A stretch of 64,000 nt of DNA, from the NCBI GenBank assembly GCA_963971575.1, contig OZ020617.1, forward strand, positions 42,504,606-42,568,605, read 5' to 3'. Both the position numbers and the translations under genes were made by a program. The notes beneath the pieces are model-generated. The model saw only the letters and a list, made by a program, of their open reading frames with translations, ran no database searches and was not told the origin of the DNA. Origin of the DNA: Liopterus haemorrhoidalis (taxonomy: Eukaryota; Arthropoda; Insecta; Coleoptera; Dytiscidae). The stretch's first letter is position 1. Each line of letters opens with the position of its first letter. Below are positions 24,700-36,676 of this stretch, in pieces.

Positions 24700-24812
24700 T
24701 CTTTTTATGACAAGTAATTTCCAAATGAGGGTCATATGTTTAAAACTAACACAAATAAATTATATAACGCTCACTGAACTTGCAATTCATTTCCATAGTC
24801 ACATCTGTGTTA
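24700..24812 (+). repeat. Direct repeat, copy B, left part
   Basis: Corresponds to the first half of copy A and stops at TGTTA (24812), where the candidate Helitron begins. Confidence 0.85.
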
Positions 24813-25886
24813 CTAGCAGACATACCCGGCGTTGCTCAGGAGAAAAATAATAATTTATCTAAAATATTTTAATTCGGAAAAATAAATGATTGCTGCAAAA
24901 TCAAAAAATTCAAATTATTTCAATGATGGGTTAAATGCCAACATACCTTACCTTTGATTTTAGGTATTTAATTTAAGAGCGTTTAATTTATCAAAATAGT
25001 TTTATGTTGGGTTTTAACAATAGACGTAAGCTGCGTACGATCTCTCATCAACTGGTACGTGCAACCGAATAAGTGCTGTTACAAGCACTTATTCGGCAGT
25101 AACAATATTTTTATTTTTAATGATTTCATTGTTGCTTAGACGATAATTCTATTGCACATGTCAAAAACAAATATGAGAAATGATAAGCAAAAGATCTAGT
25201 GTAATAACACATAATATTGAAGGAAAGTTTCAATGTTAATATTTAATGAAATCAGTACAATAATATACAAGTAACAAATAATCAAAACACAATTTAATAT
25301 TTACTTCACTTAAGCACAACTTGAATTTTTCAGCAGTATTGTTAACCCGCCGGCACTCCGGTATATCACCTATCGATCAGCGTGGCATCTACCAATACAC
25401 GCATCAGATTAATTTATTTACTATGATGTTCTTTCAGTGATTACTTCTGATCTATAAACAATAGGTACATGGGTCAAAGAGCTTTTGTTTTTCTTTAGTA
25501 AATACTCTTACCATTATAGTAACTTTTCTTCGTGAATCTTTAAATGTAACGACGATATTTCACAGCAAACTGAGTGTTATAATTTTCGTCGAAAATGAAA
25601 ACTGATAAATGATAATAATTGTGAGTTATGATTGACCTATATATACTCTCGCGTATCACTTTTTGTAGTAATACTAAACCTTAAAAATCTGTCATATATA
25701 TTTTCGATATATCTCTTACAGTTTAGCCGTCGTAACAATTTTAATGTTCCACACGCAAGATTTTTTCAGACTTATGTCCGTCCGTAGGCCCTAAAAAGAT
25801 GTACATAATTTAAAAACCATTTTTTTTACACCATTAGTTCCGCAAGGTTCTAAAAAGTAACTGTGCAAAATTTGATCTAAATTGTA

Positions 25887-27277
25887 GGGGAGATGTGGGG
25901 ACGGTGGCACACATTTTGGTTTTCTGTACATAACATCTTCATTTTTTAAATAAATCTTTTCGACACTTAATACTTATTATGCCGTTGTTTAAATAACCTG
26001 TTAAAAATTAATGTCCTTATCACGTGCCATTTATAATTAATATTTTTGTTGACCTCTGCAATTGTGCCACTGTACCTATACGTGAGGGTACAGTGAAACA
26101 GCATTAGGGATACGGTGGAACAGTAAATATAATAGGTATCTAAAAAATATGTATATGTATCAATAATTTTTATTCAAATTTCAATTAAATGTCTTCAAAA
26201 ATAAATCATTTGAAAGGTACTGAAAAATTAATAATATTGTAAAAAAATCAAATTTTTTGGAACAAACTACTAAGTAATTAAATAATGTATATAAATATAT
26301 AAATGTAAATTTATTATAATTATAAAAAAATAAAATTTGCTAAGTTCCTTGGAAGCAGTAAGTTTTGATAGTTTTTATTTTAATGTTAATTATATTTCAT
26401 TAAATTTACTGCAAAAATAAAAACGTCTAAACGGTGTTTTGTGCTACCAGACGGAGCAGGAGATGGTAAAACTTTTATCAGCTCTGATTTTTTAAATGTG
26501 TAATTTTCATTTGTTTTAATGAATTTAAAGAGTAGAGTCAGCCGTCGGAGATATGTTACAACAATATTGTCAGTCGTTATTTCTATGATTTCCTATATAG
26601 AGTGGCTCTTCATTTTATTCTTTCCGTATCCTTCAAATATTAAGGAATATTGTCTTACTTTAATATCCTTGTTTACGTAATCTGTCGAATCTGTATCACA
26701 TTTAGAGTCAACATTATCATCTGAGTTTGAATTCTCATCAATATTGACATCAGTGTCAGATGTGTCTGAACTTACAAGAATATCTTTTAATTTTCTGATC
26801 TTTTTTATTTTGCGCAGCTTGGAATTGTTCTTCTAACTCGTACCCACGTACGTGGGTACAGTGGCTAACTGTACCACTGTATCCACATAACACGTGTGCC
26901 ACTGTTAGCCTAACCCTATTTTCACGAACATTTTATCAAATATAATAAATGATATAGTTTAGAACATTAGTAATTGCTTTACACTGTAGACAAATGACCA
27001 ATTTACGACATGTAATACAAAATTTCTTACTAATTTAGTTGTGTCTCGTTCAAATAAAAATTTTCTTGTTACGATAAACTTTAGTTTGTCAACCTCAAAT
27101 CAACATTTTCATCATAAATGGCGGAACTTAAATTTATAGACTCAAAATGTGAATAGTATAATTTCTCAGTACCAGAGGGGCCTATATATACCCAAACAGA
27201 CATGAAAATATTCTATATTTCAAAGATATTTCAAATGTTCCACTGTACCAATTGTGCCACCGTCCCCACATCTCCCC
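25887..27277. mobile_element. pogo-like element, TA target site
   Basis: The terminal inverted repeats match perfectly over 25 bp, starting GGGGAGATGTGGGGACGGTG, and are flanked by TA on both sides (25885-25886 and 27278-27279). Subterminal motifs related to GGTACAGTGG recur near both ends and internally (26055-26115, 26840-26910). A 20-nt perfect palindrome around CACGTACGTG lies at 26840-26859. A decayed minus-strand frame (26386-26826) encodes a transposase tail. TA duplication and short inverted repeats place it in the Tc1/mariner/pogo superfamily. Confidence 0.85.
26386..26826 (-). pseudogene. pogo/Tigger-like transposase C-terminal region
   Basis: About 140 codons with one stop read KLRKIKKIRKLKDILVSSD, an acidic Asp/Ser-rich stretch, RQYSLIFEGYGKNK, ITTDNIVVTYLRR, FIKTNENYTFKKSELIKVLP. 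Insect pogo/jerky-like transposases often end with a small domain of this shape (V-F-GKK--YVG ... V-FLRR ... F-FP...DI--LP-P). The DDE catalytic core is not present. The match is by pattern only, so the family call is moderate; its position inside TA-flanked inverted repeats supports it. Confidence 0.5.
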
Positions 27278-27310
27278 TATATACGTTTTATTTTTATATA
27301 CGTATATAGA

Positions 27311-27530
27311 TACTTACAAGTTTTGAAGTGACTACAAAATAACGCATGCTTAATTTTTGTCAATATCATTAGGTGTTACATTGTAATATCAGGGCAAACG
27401 ACCACGATTTTAATATTAATTTTGTTTCTCTAGGTAAGAAGCAAAGATATTTATATAATTATACTTGTGCAGAATACAGTAATACAAATGAACCAATATC
27501 AAGTTGGGGAAAATATTGGTAAAGAAGTTT
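27311..27530 (+). repeat. Direct repeat, copy B, right part
   Basis: Resumes copy B after the insertion (TACTTACAAGTTTTG, then TACAAAATAACGCATGCTT) and follows copy A to about TTTCAG. Confidence 0.85.
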
Positions 27531-28492
27531 CAGTAGTCTTTCTTGAATAAGGCGTCGGTCAAGTAAATACCACTCCCCCCACTCCGGAGTATATACAAGA
27601 TACCAGTAGAAATTTAAAATTTAACATAAGATCGAAAAATTGTGTAAGTGGGGCCAAAAGCCTGACAGTGGTAAAAAAGAAGACGGTTACAGTGGATAGT
27701 AATCGTGGTGAAATATATGTGTATTCAACTGTACACAGAGTTGCCAAATTGTACCTTGTTATTTGATCAGTCTATCGAGGGTGTCTGGCTTTACAATAGA
27801 AATATTTTGCAAGGGTTGCATGCGGTATATCGGCTTTAAATGAAAAAAAGAATTATCGTTTTCGATTCGTATCACAAAACCTGTATTATTTCTCATTTTA
27901 GCTAGACCAAATTTAAACCACCGAATGGTATTTTTGTGTTCTTTTTTGAATTTAATATTTGCGCTTCAGACCTGGTAAAAAGAGGGTGAAATATTGACAG
28001 AATATTTTCATATATAGGATTTTACATACATGGAATGCGCTATGATATATTGTCGGTATCTGATCAAATACTGACAAAAATAAATATTGGTGAAATGTTT
28101 TTTTTGCTATCGCTCTTTAAAACAGAATCCAGTTAAATTAAATACCATTTTAAAGAGATATTCGCTTATATGTGTAATTAGTAAGACAGACGAAAAACAT
28201 CTCCTGTGTAGGGATGGGAATTTATTTTTGAATATCGATATATGCGCGATTCGATACATCGTAAGTGTGATATCGATATTCGATATATATCGAAGTAAAA
28301 ATATCGATATTTTCGATATATCGAAATAACTAACACGTAACATGTAAGATATATAAATTACATATTTTTTGGTTGGCTTGGCGGGAAAAGAAGTCGCCGC
28401 TTGACAGACGATCACTTTACAGTTGGTACTCACCCAGATACCAACCAACTTTCTAATATTATCCTTGTTAACAGCTCTATTAATTAAATATA

Positions 28493-29148
28493 TATATGCT
28501 GTTCACTTTTGTTGACAAACCAGATTTTTTTGTTACTTTTATAGTGTATTACGGTCTTTAAATATCAACTAAAAATATTCCTTACACTGTAAAACCGACT
28601 TTATATTTATTGGTTATGATCATTATTAAGAAAGTGACCTTTTATATAATTTTTTAATACCAAAATGTCAATTTCAAAGGTGCAAATTATTGAAATCAAA
28701 ATTTCGTCTTACAGGCTATTCCAAACGATTAGGCGGAACTAAATGGAAATTTCGTTATTTTAGGCTGTCACGAAAAGGGACCTTGCTTGGGTTATTTCAT
28801 TTTTCAGGTTTGGTATGTGAAAAATTAAAATTCTAACAGTGAAACCATGGAAACGAATGACATATGTCAAATATTTTAATACATTTTTCCATATTTTGAA
28901 GACTAAAAAATTTATAAATGGGAAATTTTTATTAAGAATGACAAAAAACTAAAATGTAATGAAAAGGACATTTTATAATGACAATCAATTTAATCTAGAA
29001 TTTGCAATGTGAGCATGATTTTCAAAGCCTAAACAAAATGACCAAAAGTCCGAATTAATTGATAAAAATTACTAGATTTCAAAAATTTGTTCCGCCTAAA
29101 CGTTTGGAATAGCCTATAGTTTGTTTCTACAAAAGTGAACAGCATATA
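28493..29148. mobile_element. MITE family M1 inside the hAT element
   Basis: The ends TATATGCTGTTCACTTTTGT and (inverted) TATATGCTGTTCACTTTTGT are identical over 20 bp, followed by GAAACAAAC/GACAAAC. A second copy (50462-50746) lies in the opposite orientation. Near its right end this copy was interrupted by MITE M2 (28712-29116). Without it the element is about 250 bp. Confidence 0.85.
28712..29116. mobile_element. MITE family M2 inside M1, TA TSD
   Basis: A 405-bp element with imperfect inverted ends (CAGGCTATTCCAAACGATTA; right end inverted TAGGCTATTCCAAACGTTTA), flanked by TA at 28710-28711 and 29117-29118. M1 copy 2 shows the uninterrupted sequence (CAAACTAAG in its orientation), confirming a duplicated TA. 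A second M2 copy is at 50765-51544. Ends and TA target fit the Tc1/mariner superfamily. Confidence 0.9.
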
Positions 29149-29589
29149 TTTAAATGTAAAAAATATACAAGAATACCGATATTTTGTGCGAATATCGATA
29201 TTTTGCGCGATATATCGCATTTCAAATATCGATATATTTTTCTAAAGTATCGATATTTTCGATATATCGATATATCGTTCCCATCCCTACTCCTGTGTAG
29301 GTCTAATATGGCATTATGCAGTATATTGGATTAAACAGGGATGGGGAGTCGGAATCGGGAATCGAAAGTCGGGGAGTCAAAGCTTTTTGGAGACGTCGGG
29401 AGTCGGAAAAAGCTATCGAAAAGCTATCGACTCTTTGATTCAATTTTATCACGGATGATAATAAACCGAAAACGAAAGCAAAATAACGGTGTTACCAGAA
29501 TTTCTTAAAGTACGGAGACAGGAATGACATTTTGTTTTCGGTTCAAGATCAAAAATTAAATTTAAAATATATATTTTTTTAAATTTAAT

Positions 29590-29817
29590 TTTTTACATCG
29601 GCCTATTTCTGCAATGAGGTTAATCGCCGATGCCAGGGGGCGAGCTCCTACACCTGGATGAGAGGTTAATGATTGTGAAAATGGGAGTAATGTAAACATA
29701 TTATTCTCGCCCGACTAATATCACCAACGAAGGAGGCTCGAACCACCGACCGGACAGTCAGGCTGTTTCCACAAGTACAAACCGCACGACTTAATGCGCT
29801 CGGCCACTCCGTTGGCT
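29590..29817 (-). mobile_element. tRNA-derived SINE, family 2, copy a
   Basis: On the minus strand it starts AGCCAACGGAGTGGCCGAGC, with an A-box-like GTGGCCGAGCGCATTAAG (like tRNA-Ser/Leu) and a B-box-like GGTTCGAGCC. The body ends TGTAGGAGCTCGCCCCCTGG, then GCATCGGCGATTAACCTC and AAATAGGCCGATGTAAA. The body end is shared with 57561-57740. Confidence 0.85.
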
Positions 29818-29861
29818 AAAAATATTTAATACTGTTTTTACCGACCGTGAACATATATAAG

Positions 29862-30735
<874 letters not shown>

Positions 30736-31459
30736 ATTCAAAAAATTATGGTCACCGTAGCCATGGATTCAATTTGTAGGTTCTAACGATATTTAGGTTG
30801 GTAATATAATATTTTACCAATAACTAATCTTGAAATGACGAAACAGTAAGCTGTCATTAAACAAAATGAGCAATTTCCATTAGCACTTTGTGAATACAAT
30901 CATCGTGTTAAAAGGTTATAAAACTTTTGATATCTCCCCTAAAATTGATTAAAATAAGTGTCATAACACGAAAAATGCATTCCCGTCAATAACAGCGTTT
31001 AATTACACTTTGACATCAGATAAATATATCGCTAAATCTCTTTGATCAAAGTCCCTTGATCAAGGACCCTGAGTTTACTTTCCAGTTTTTTAACATCAAA
31101 AAGCGTCATTCGCCCAAGACACCTTTATTAACAAGTTGACATAGCTTTTGTAAATTACCCGTGAATACTATGAAGTATGAGTTTGGCTCTCGCTTATTCC
31201 TTCGGGATCAAAGACTGCAGTGTACAGAAAAAGTTGACAGAAAAATTGCAGTGCATTGGAGGCAGGCCAAAGAATACCAGACATGGAGTTTATTTGCTTA
31301 CTTTACTATAAAACTATATTTAATATGTTATTTTATTTCAGGAACAAAAGATACAAACAAGTGTTTTTACATTTGTATTTATATTCAGACTATTGCTCAA
31401 GAACATGAGTGCTAAAAAATCAATCGATTAAGCTCTTGAGATATACTGTCTATGAAGTT
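30736..31459. other. Unassigned
   Basis: No recognised coding or repeat structure. Confidence 0.4.
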
Positions 31460-31615
31460 TATGGTCGCATTAATAATGTAGAGAAACGTGCGAGGATGAA
31501 TGCAAAGAAAAATATTGTGGAAATAATAAAATAGAAACAATTATGCTGGTGTGACACGTTACAAGAATAAATGATACGAGATGGCCCAAGAGAATAATAC
31601 CATGTATTCTGGGTA
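31460..31615 (+). pseudogene. LINE RT C-terminal scrap
   Basis: Decayed frames give RARMNAKKNIVEIIK, then QLCW and (shifted) HVTRINDTRWPKRIIPCI. This fits the LRWYGHV-RM---RWPK-I--W motif at the very C-terminus of endonuclease/reverse transcriptase LINEs; compare 34270-34330. Heavily decayed. Confidence 0.5.
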
Positions 31616-32015
31616 ATATGCGTGTTATAATTAATCAAATAAGTCTGATTGAACAAGAAATCAAAAACACAGTATAATCTGTTCCGCTAGAACAGTGGCC
31701 GACGAACTTTTTTTTTTTTTTGATATTATCCCAAAATATACACATCAGTAAAGTAAAGAGATATTGAAAAATATATGAAAATATATTGCTTATTTTCCAT
31801 TTAATATTGTATTTCAATTAAAGTAGGATATTATGAGTAGTTTTCTATGGAAAACAAGTAAAAACAATAACCAACAAGACAAAAACAAATACAAATTTGA
31901 CACATTTTATTCAGTACATAATCCGTAGGTTGATCACATGTTTAATTTTAATTTGATTTAAAACGTTTATATTAATAATTGCAGTGTTTTTAAGTAATGG
32001 CATTCTTTCTTTATA

Positions 32016-32811
32016 ATGGAGCGACAGCATTTAACTATCCACGAGATGAATCGTGCGGTGGGACTTCTCCAATCTGGCTACAGGCAAGTTGATGTAGCAG
32101 AAAGGAGTTTCTCATAGTGTCGTCAGTCAGTTATGGAGGCTTTACAGGGAAACAGGGAGTCCGGCCGAACAACACCCGGGTCGTGGTTACTGTACAACAG
32201 CAGGTCAAGACAGATTTTTGGTTTTAAATACTTGAAGACAACCTACTATTACAGCACCCGAATTGGTAAAGGAGTTACAGCGAGCGCATAACTTAATCGT
32301 TAGTCGCGATACTGTAATAAATCGTCTCCACGAAGCTAATATCCTATCTCGACGACCAATCAGATGTCAACCCTTCTCTAGAGGCAATCGCAGAGCAAGA
32401 TTAGACTTATATCACAATTTTCAATATTAGTGTGATAATGATTGGGCTACAGTTTTGTTTACTGATGAGTCCAGATTTGGAATGCATCCAGATTCTCGTC
32501 AAACAAGGGTATGGAGAAGATCTGGTAATTTAGAACGTTTGAGTCACGTCCAGGAAGTTCACAGTTACAAAGGTGGTACTGTTATGGCATGGGGTGGAAT
32601 AATCATTGGCGGTAGAACTGATCTTGTTTTTCCAAATGAATTTTTAACAGCACAACAATATTTGGATAATATTCTTCAACCTATTGTGCGTCCATTTCCT
32701 GGTGCTGTTGGTGATCAATTTCATCTTGCCAGGGTAATGCTCCGCTTTTGTTGCACGAATTCTAACGATCTGCTTGGATAACGAGGGTATTGATGCGATA
32801 TTGATTTCGAA
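32016..32811 (+). pseudogene. Tc1-like transposase, truncated
   Basis: It starts MERQHLTIHEMNRAVGLLQS (helix-turn-helix), runs through frameshifts and stops (SPAEQHPGRG, ITAPELVKELQRAHN, VINRLHEANILSRRP), and then the clear catalytic part from 32452: ATVLFTDESRFGMHPDSRQT with the first Asp, MAWGGIIIGGRTDLVF, LTAQQYLDNILQPIVRPF. The second Asp motif (HDNARPH) is deleted: GDQFHL joins LARV directly. After LDNEGIDAI the gene stops at a family R repeat, losing the third acidic residue. Non-functional. Confidence 0.9.
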
Positions 32812-32945
32812 AAAAAATATTTAACAAAGCAATAACTAACAACTTTTATTTGAGAAATATTTTGATAAAGCAGCATAAATTAAACAAGTACTTTGTCATG
32901 GCGGTCGGTCCTGTGATGGCCACAGTTGATTTTTTTTATACTCGT
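32812..32945 (+). mobile_element. Interspersed repeat family R, copy 4 (3' part)
   Basis: AGCAATAACTAACAACTTTT, then GTCATGGCGGTCGGTCCTGT, then GATGGCCACAGTTGATTTTT match the end of copy 3 (about 30480-30725). It joins the truncated Tc1 gene at about 32808. Confidence 0.75.
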
Positions 32946-33970
32946 AAATAATTCGTTGTATCAAGATTTGTAGTGCTTACTACTTTTTTTTAAGAAATCG
33001 ATAGTAACATATTCAGTCAAATGTGCTTTTTAATAAAGATAGATGTAATTTTAATTATATTATAACTAGAAGAACGAATCTAGAGTTTTTTGATCTCTCA
33101 ACGCTACAATTCAGCTGGCGTCAAGTCACTCGAACTTTCAGCGTTAAGGTGCACAATTTTCGTTCAGAATCGTAATTCGGTAAAAACCAGCGATTGTCTG
33201 TGTATTTTATCATTTTCATAAACATTCGTATCCATGGCTAATCTTTTTTCAAACTCTGCGACTTTTTTTTGCTTTTATGGTTATTTTATTTTGCTGTTTA
33301 TTGTAAGAAGACAGAGGATTTGAAATAAGACCGGAGACCGGAGACAGACAACAAAAATCGGACTCTGGACGAAAACTGGAGATGTAGCAGCCCAATATAT
33401 TCCTAGAATAACACTTTGAGCAACACTGAACAAATATTGTCCAAAACAACGTTTGTTCACCGAAATCATATTACAATATTCAACAGGCAGGAATGCGTCC
33501 ATTATTTCAGCCATCAAATAAGCCAGCATCTCCGAAATGTTTTGTGTTAACCATCATCACACAACATAAATTACCTAACCTAACCAACGTATCCTATAGT
33601 GTAACATAACCTTGTGTGTTGTTCGTTAGGCCATTGATTCAGATGTAACTAACAAGTCGCCATGTAACGACCAGTTCTAAACATGAATATAAACTGTTTA
33701 TTAAAACGATAGAGATTGTTGGAATGTATCACCCGAGGTGAATCACTTCACTTCACTGGATATTATGCAGGATATTTAATATGATAGTTAATTTATAAGA
33801 TATTGTGTTCATTACTTATATATGAGAAGATATGAATAGCATCTTTGTATCACTACCAATGAAGATACTTTTGAATTAATACAAATATTTTTTTATTTGT
33901 ATTTTAGATTCAAAGCAATAGAAATTCAAATCAAAAATATTATACAATATTAAGATTCAAAGGTCCATCC
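32946..33970. other. Unassigned
   Basis: No firm feature. A small GGAGACCGGAGACAGAC duplication lies at 33333-33349. The ACCTAACCTAACC at 33571-33583 is too short to be a telomeric (TTAGG)n array. Confidence 0.4.
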
Positions 33971-34129
33971 TGAATTCAATGGTGTATTGAGGGGCAATCA
34001 AAGAACTTAAACATCGAATATGAAGCAACCAAAGCATGCGCAGAATTTAGATTCTTTATTAAAATTATATCTGATTCAGGCAAGGTAGATGACGTTAAAC
34101 ATGCTGAGTAAAAATATAACAAAAGAAAC

Positions 34130-34510
34130 AAGAAATGTTTTCTTACAATTCTAGAAACAACAAAAATATATGGACGAGAAACGTTGCCTGTCAAAGACAA
34201 ACTAACCAGAACAGTAACTAGGAATGACAGAAGGAACATTGAATGAAATGGAATTTACTTCAATAACAAAACGCGTGAACCATAGAGCTTTAAGATGGTA
34301 CGGAAATTTTGGAAGGATACAAGAAAAGTGGTCAAAGGAGATTCTCAAATGGTCTCCAAGAGGAGAGAAAAGAAGATAAAGACCAACAGTTTAATGGAAA
34401 ATAAACACAAATAAGTTGTGTGAAAATGCTTATCTGTGGACGAGTGGGAAGATGGGAGACGATGGCACTTGAGAACGGAAAACCGATTGTGAAAAATCGT
34501 TGAGCGGAAG
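34130..34510 (+). pseudogene. LINE reverse transcriptase C-terminus
   Basis: Frames read IYGRETLPVKDKLTRTVTRN, then RVNHRALRWYGNFGRIQEKW, SKEILKWSPRGEKRR and, after stops, DEWEDGRRWHLRTENRL. These follow the C-terminal tail of RTE/CR1-like LINE proteins: YG-E-W, LRWYGHV-RM, ILEW-PRG-R-RGRP and a final W-D---WR motif. 5'-truncated, several stops. It ends directly at the foldback element at 34532. Confidence 0.7.
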
Positions 34511-34867
34511 AAGGATATTAAAAAACATATAAAGAGTGTATCAAGAAAGAGGTAACAAGATTTTTTTCGAAAGCGCCATGTGTGAGCAAGTTGGGAAAAT
34601 GGTGATGACCAAAGTTTACACAAAGAATCGAATGGTGGTATTGAAATTTTCAGCTACAGACCGGAAGTGCAGAATATCAAGGACAACTTTGATTTTTTAA
34701 ATACGAACCTATGACAAGTGTGGTATCTCTAATTACAGATTTTAAAATGAAACAACTTTTACTTAAACATATTTTTTCCACGACTAAACAGATATACGTT
34801 CATTACAGTCGTGTCAGTGACTAGTTAATGTAGCATGTTCCCCACTGCTTTTTATTACACACTACTG

Positions 34868-34901
34868 ACCTGTTACGTAATGAGCTCATTACGTAGCAGG
34901 T
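34868..34901. repeat. 34-nt near-perfect palindrome
   Basis: Symmetric around GAGCTC, with arms ACCTGTTACGTAAT and the complement of ACCTGCTACGTAAT (one mismatch). Half of it is repeated straight after (TGAGCTCATTACATAACAGG). Confidence 0.9.
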
Positions 34902-34942
34902 TGAGCTCATTACATAACAGGTTCTAGCAGCAATGGCCGACC

Positions 34943-35167
34943 GTTGCTAGGCAACGTAACAAAGGTTAAAAGCATATGTCAAATTATTGTTAGTTTGTAA
35001 AGGAATCCGGATTAAAATTAAATAATACAGTTAAAGTTGTTGAATTTTGCAAATATATTTTTTAACAGAGTTGGTCTTGGTCAGTCAGTTAATCATATGA
35101 CGCAAGTATTGTTATTTTAACTGAATTTAGATTTAATACGACACGTACATGACCGTTGCTAGGCAAC
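34943..35167. repeat. 212-bp tandem duplication with X-box-like motif
   Basis: GACCGTTGCTAGGCAACGTA occurs at 34939-34958 and 35151-35170. Each copy is followed by GTTGAAAGCA/GTTAAAAGCA, TGTCAAA, ATTGTTAGTTT and AAAATTAAATAA. The motif fits the RFX X-box consensus (GTNRCC-N-RGYAAC), though this may be chance. Confidence 0.75.
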
Positions 35168-36092
35168 GTAATAAATAGGTTGAAAGCAACTGTCAAAATA
35201 TTGTTAGTTTTTGAAGGGAACTGAATAAAAATTAAATAAGTAATAAAGTTATAGTCGTGAAAAAAGCATAGTATGAAACTTGCATGGAATAGTTATATCT
35301 CACTCGAATGAATTGCGCTACTCGCCTGCGGCTCGTGGCGCAACTTTCATACTTGTGTGAAATGACCATCATTCCATGCTCGTTGCATAATATACTATTT
35401 AATATCATTTAGGGTTTACGAAATATTGTATCCTCTATAACAAGTTAAAAATATTATTATTTATTAGTGTTCAAAGTGCCTTCCATTTTAATTTAAACAC
35501 TTTCACATTCTTATTATTGAGTTATCTGCAGCTCGGGGCATAATAAAAATTATAATAATAAAAAATAACTCACTTTTAAGTCGTATCATCCTGAAATTAC
35601 TTGAAATTGAAATACTTTTAACCATTTTTATTTGTATTCTCAAAATGGAAGGTACTTTGAATACTAGTAAATAATAATGTTTTACTTTTAAGTCGTTACA
35701 GATAATACAATTTTTCTTAAACTGTAAAAGATATTTAAAAAAATGTTTAAGTAAAAGTTGTATCTTATCAAAATTTCTACCTAGAGATACCCAATTCGTC
35801 CTAGGTTCCCATTTAAAAAATCAAAGGTGTCCTTGATATCCTTTGTTCCGGTTTATTCAGGAAAATTTTAATACTGCTATTCGATACTTTGGGTAAACTT
35901 TGGTTATGAAAATTTTTCCCAGCTTTCTCATATATCACGTGTTCGCTCTATTTTGATACATCCTGTATATTTATTAAAAGATGGCAGTAGGTGGCGATGA
36001 TGAAAATCGGTGTACAATAAACACAATATTTGGGAGATTTCTTATACGTCACTCCCGTGTCTGTTAATTTTGTTGATAAGATAATAATATTA

Positions 36093-36411
36093 CAGTCATA
36101 CCTCGCTTTACGGCCTAGATACGTTCCGGAAAAGTTGGCCGCAAAGCGAAAAGCCGTATAACGAATCGATTCCGAATTCTCAAAACCAAGATCATTTGCT
36201 AGGTTCAATATGGTTTGTCGAAGTTCAAAAATAGAATCAACTTAAGGATCATTAGTTTTTATTCTTTCTGGCCATATTTTTTTCACATTTATTATTTTTT
36301 TGGCCGTTTAACGAAACATTTTGGGCCGTATATCGAAAAAGTGCCATAATTAAAGAAGGCCGTTATAGCGAAAAGCCGTATAAAGAGCGGCCGTATAGCG
36401 AGGTATGAGTG
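36093..36411. mobile_element. pogo/Tigger-type MITE, TA TSD
   Basis: A 319-bp element between TA at 36091-36092 and 36412-36413. The ends CAGTCATACCTCGCTTTACG and (inverted) CACTCATACCTCGCTATACG match closely. CAGTCATACCTCG-type ends are typical of pogo/Tigger-derived MITEs. The interior repeats GGCCGTATA/AGCGAAAAGCCGTATA motifs. Non-coding. Confidence 0.9.
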
Positions 36412-36676
36412 TATTACTATTATCACAGGAGTACATAATATATAAATGCTCAACTCAGTTGAAAAGAAAACAAAATATAGAAAACAGAAATCCATCCAAC
36501 TATTGCCCCAAAAGCAAACTAAACATACTTGCTTTTTATTCGGTACATACGTTCAGTAGGAATTCCTACAAAAAAATAACAAAATAACGTATGTTTCCAT
36601 GAAAAATTAAAGACAGGTTCCAAAGCTTTAAAAAGCGCGCACTATTTAAGCGAATCGATGTTTTTTTGAGTAATGG

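Larger units (their letters stand above)
24813..27310 (-). mobile_element. Candidate Helitron, interrupting repeat B
   Basis: On the minus strand the element begins TCTATATACGTATATAAAAA (from 27310) and ends GCCGGGTATGTCTGCTAG (at 24813), lying between host A (24812) and T (27311). TC...CTRR ends, insertion between A and T and no target duplication are Helitron hallmarks; TCTATATA starts are common in insect Helitrons. Copy A of the surrounding direct repeat lacks the insertion. No Rep/helicase coding was seen, so it is non-autonomous. It contains a later pogo-like insertion (25887-27277). Confidence 0.65.
28209..29289. mobile_element. hAT element, perfect 8-bp TSD, nested MITEs
   Basis: The ends TAGGGATGGGAA and TTCCCATCCCTA are flanked by a perfect 8-bp duplication CTCCTGTG (28201-28208 and 29290-29297). 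Next to both ends are runs of ATCGATAT/CGATATATCG repeats (28230-28330 and 29170-29275). No transposase is encoded. Another MITE (28493-29148) has inserted in the middle, so the original hAT MITE was about 430 bp. Confidence 0.9.
34532..35965. mobile_element. Large foldback element, ~240-bp inverted ends
   Basis: The ends AAGAGTGTATC and (inverted) CAGGATGTATC each border TA. The arms match over about 240 bp: AAGTTGGGAAAA/AAGCTGGGAAAA, ACCAAAGTTTAC, ATATCAAGGACA, TTTGATTTTTTAAAT, then AACTTTTACTTAAACAT. Nested inside are a 34-nt palindrome (34868-34901), a 212-bp tandem duplication carrying GTTGCTAGGCAAC twice, and a second inverted repeat pair (35450-35495 and 35640-35685). No transposase is encoded. 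The TA flanks suggest the Tc1/mariner superfamily. Confidence 0.75.

Noticed and set aside
29336..29420. CAGGGATGGGGAGTCGG, a hAT-like terminus next to the hAT element
   Set aside because: No partner end or target duplication was found.
31161..31415. 84-codon ORF with a hydrophobic stretch
   Set aside because: No homology recognised, no promoter or splice context; length is within chance expectation.
33571..33583. ACCTAACCTAACC, resembling telomeric TTAGG repeats
   Set aside because: Only about two and a half units.
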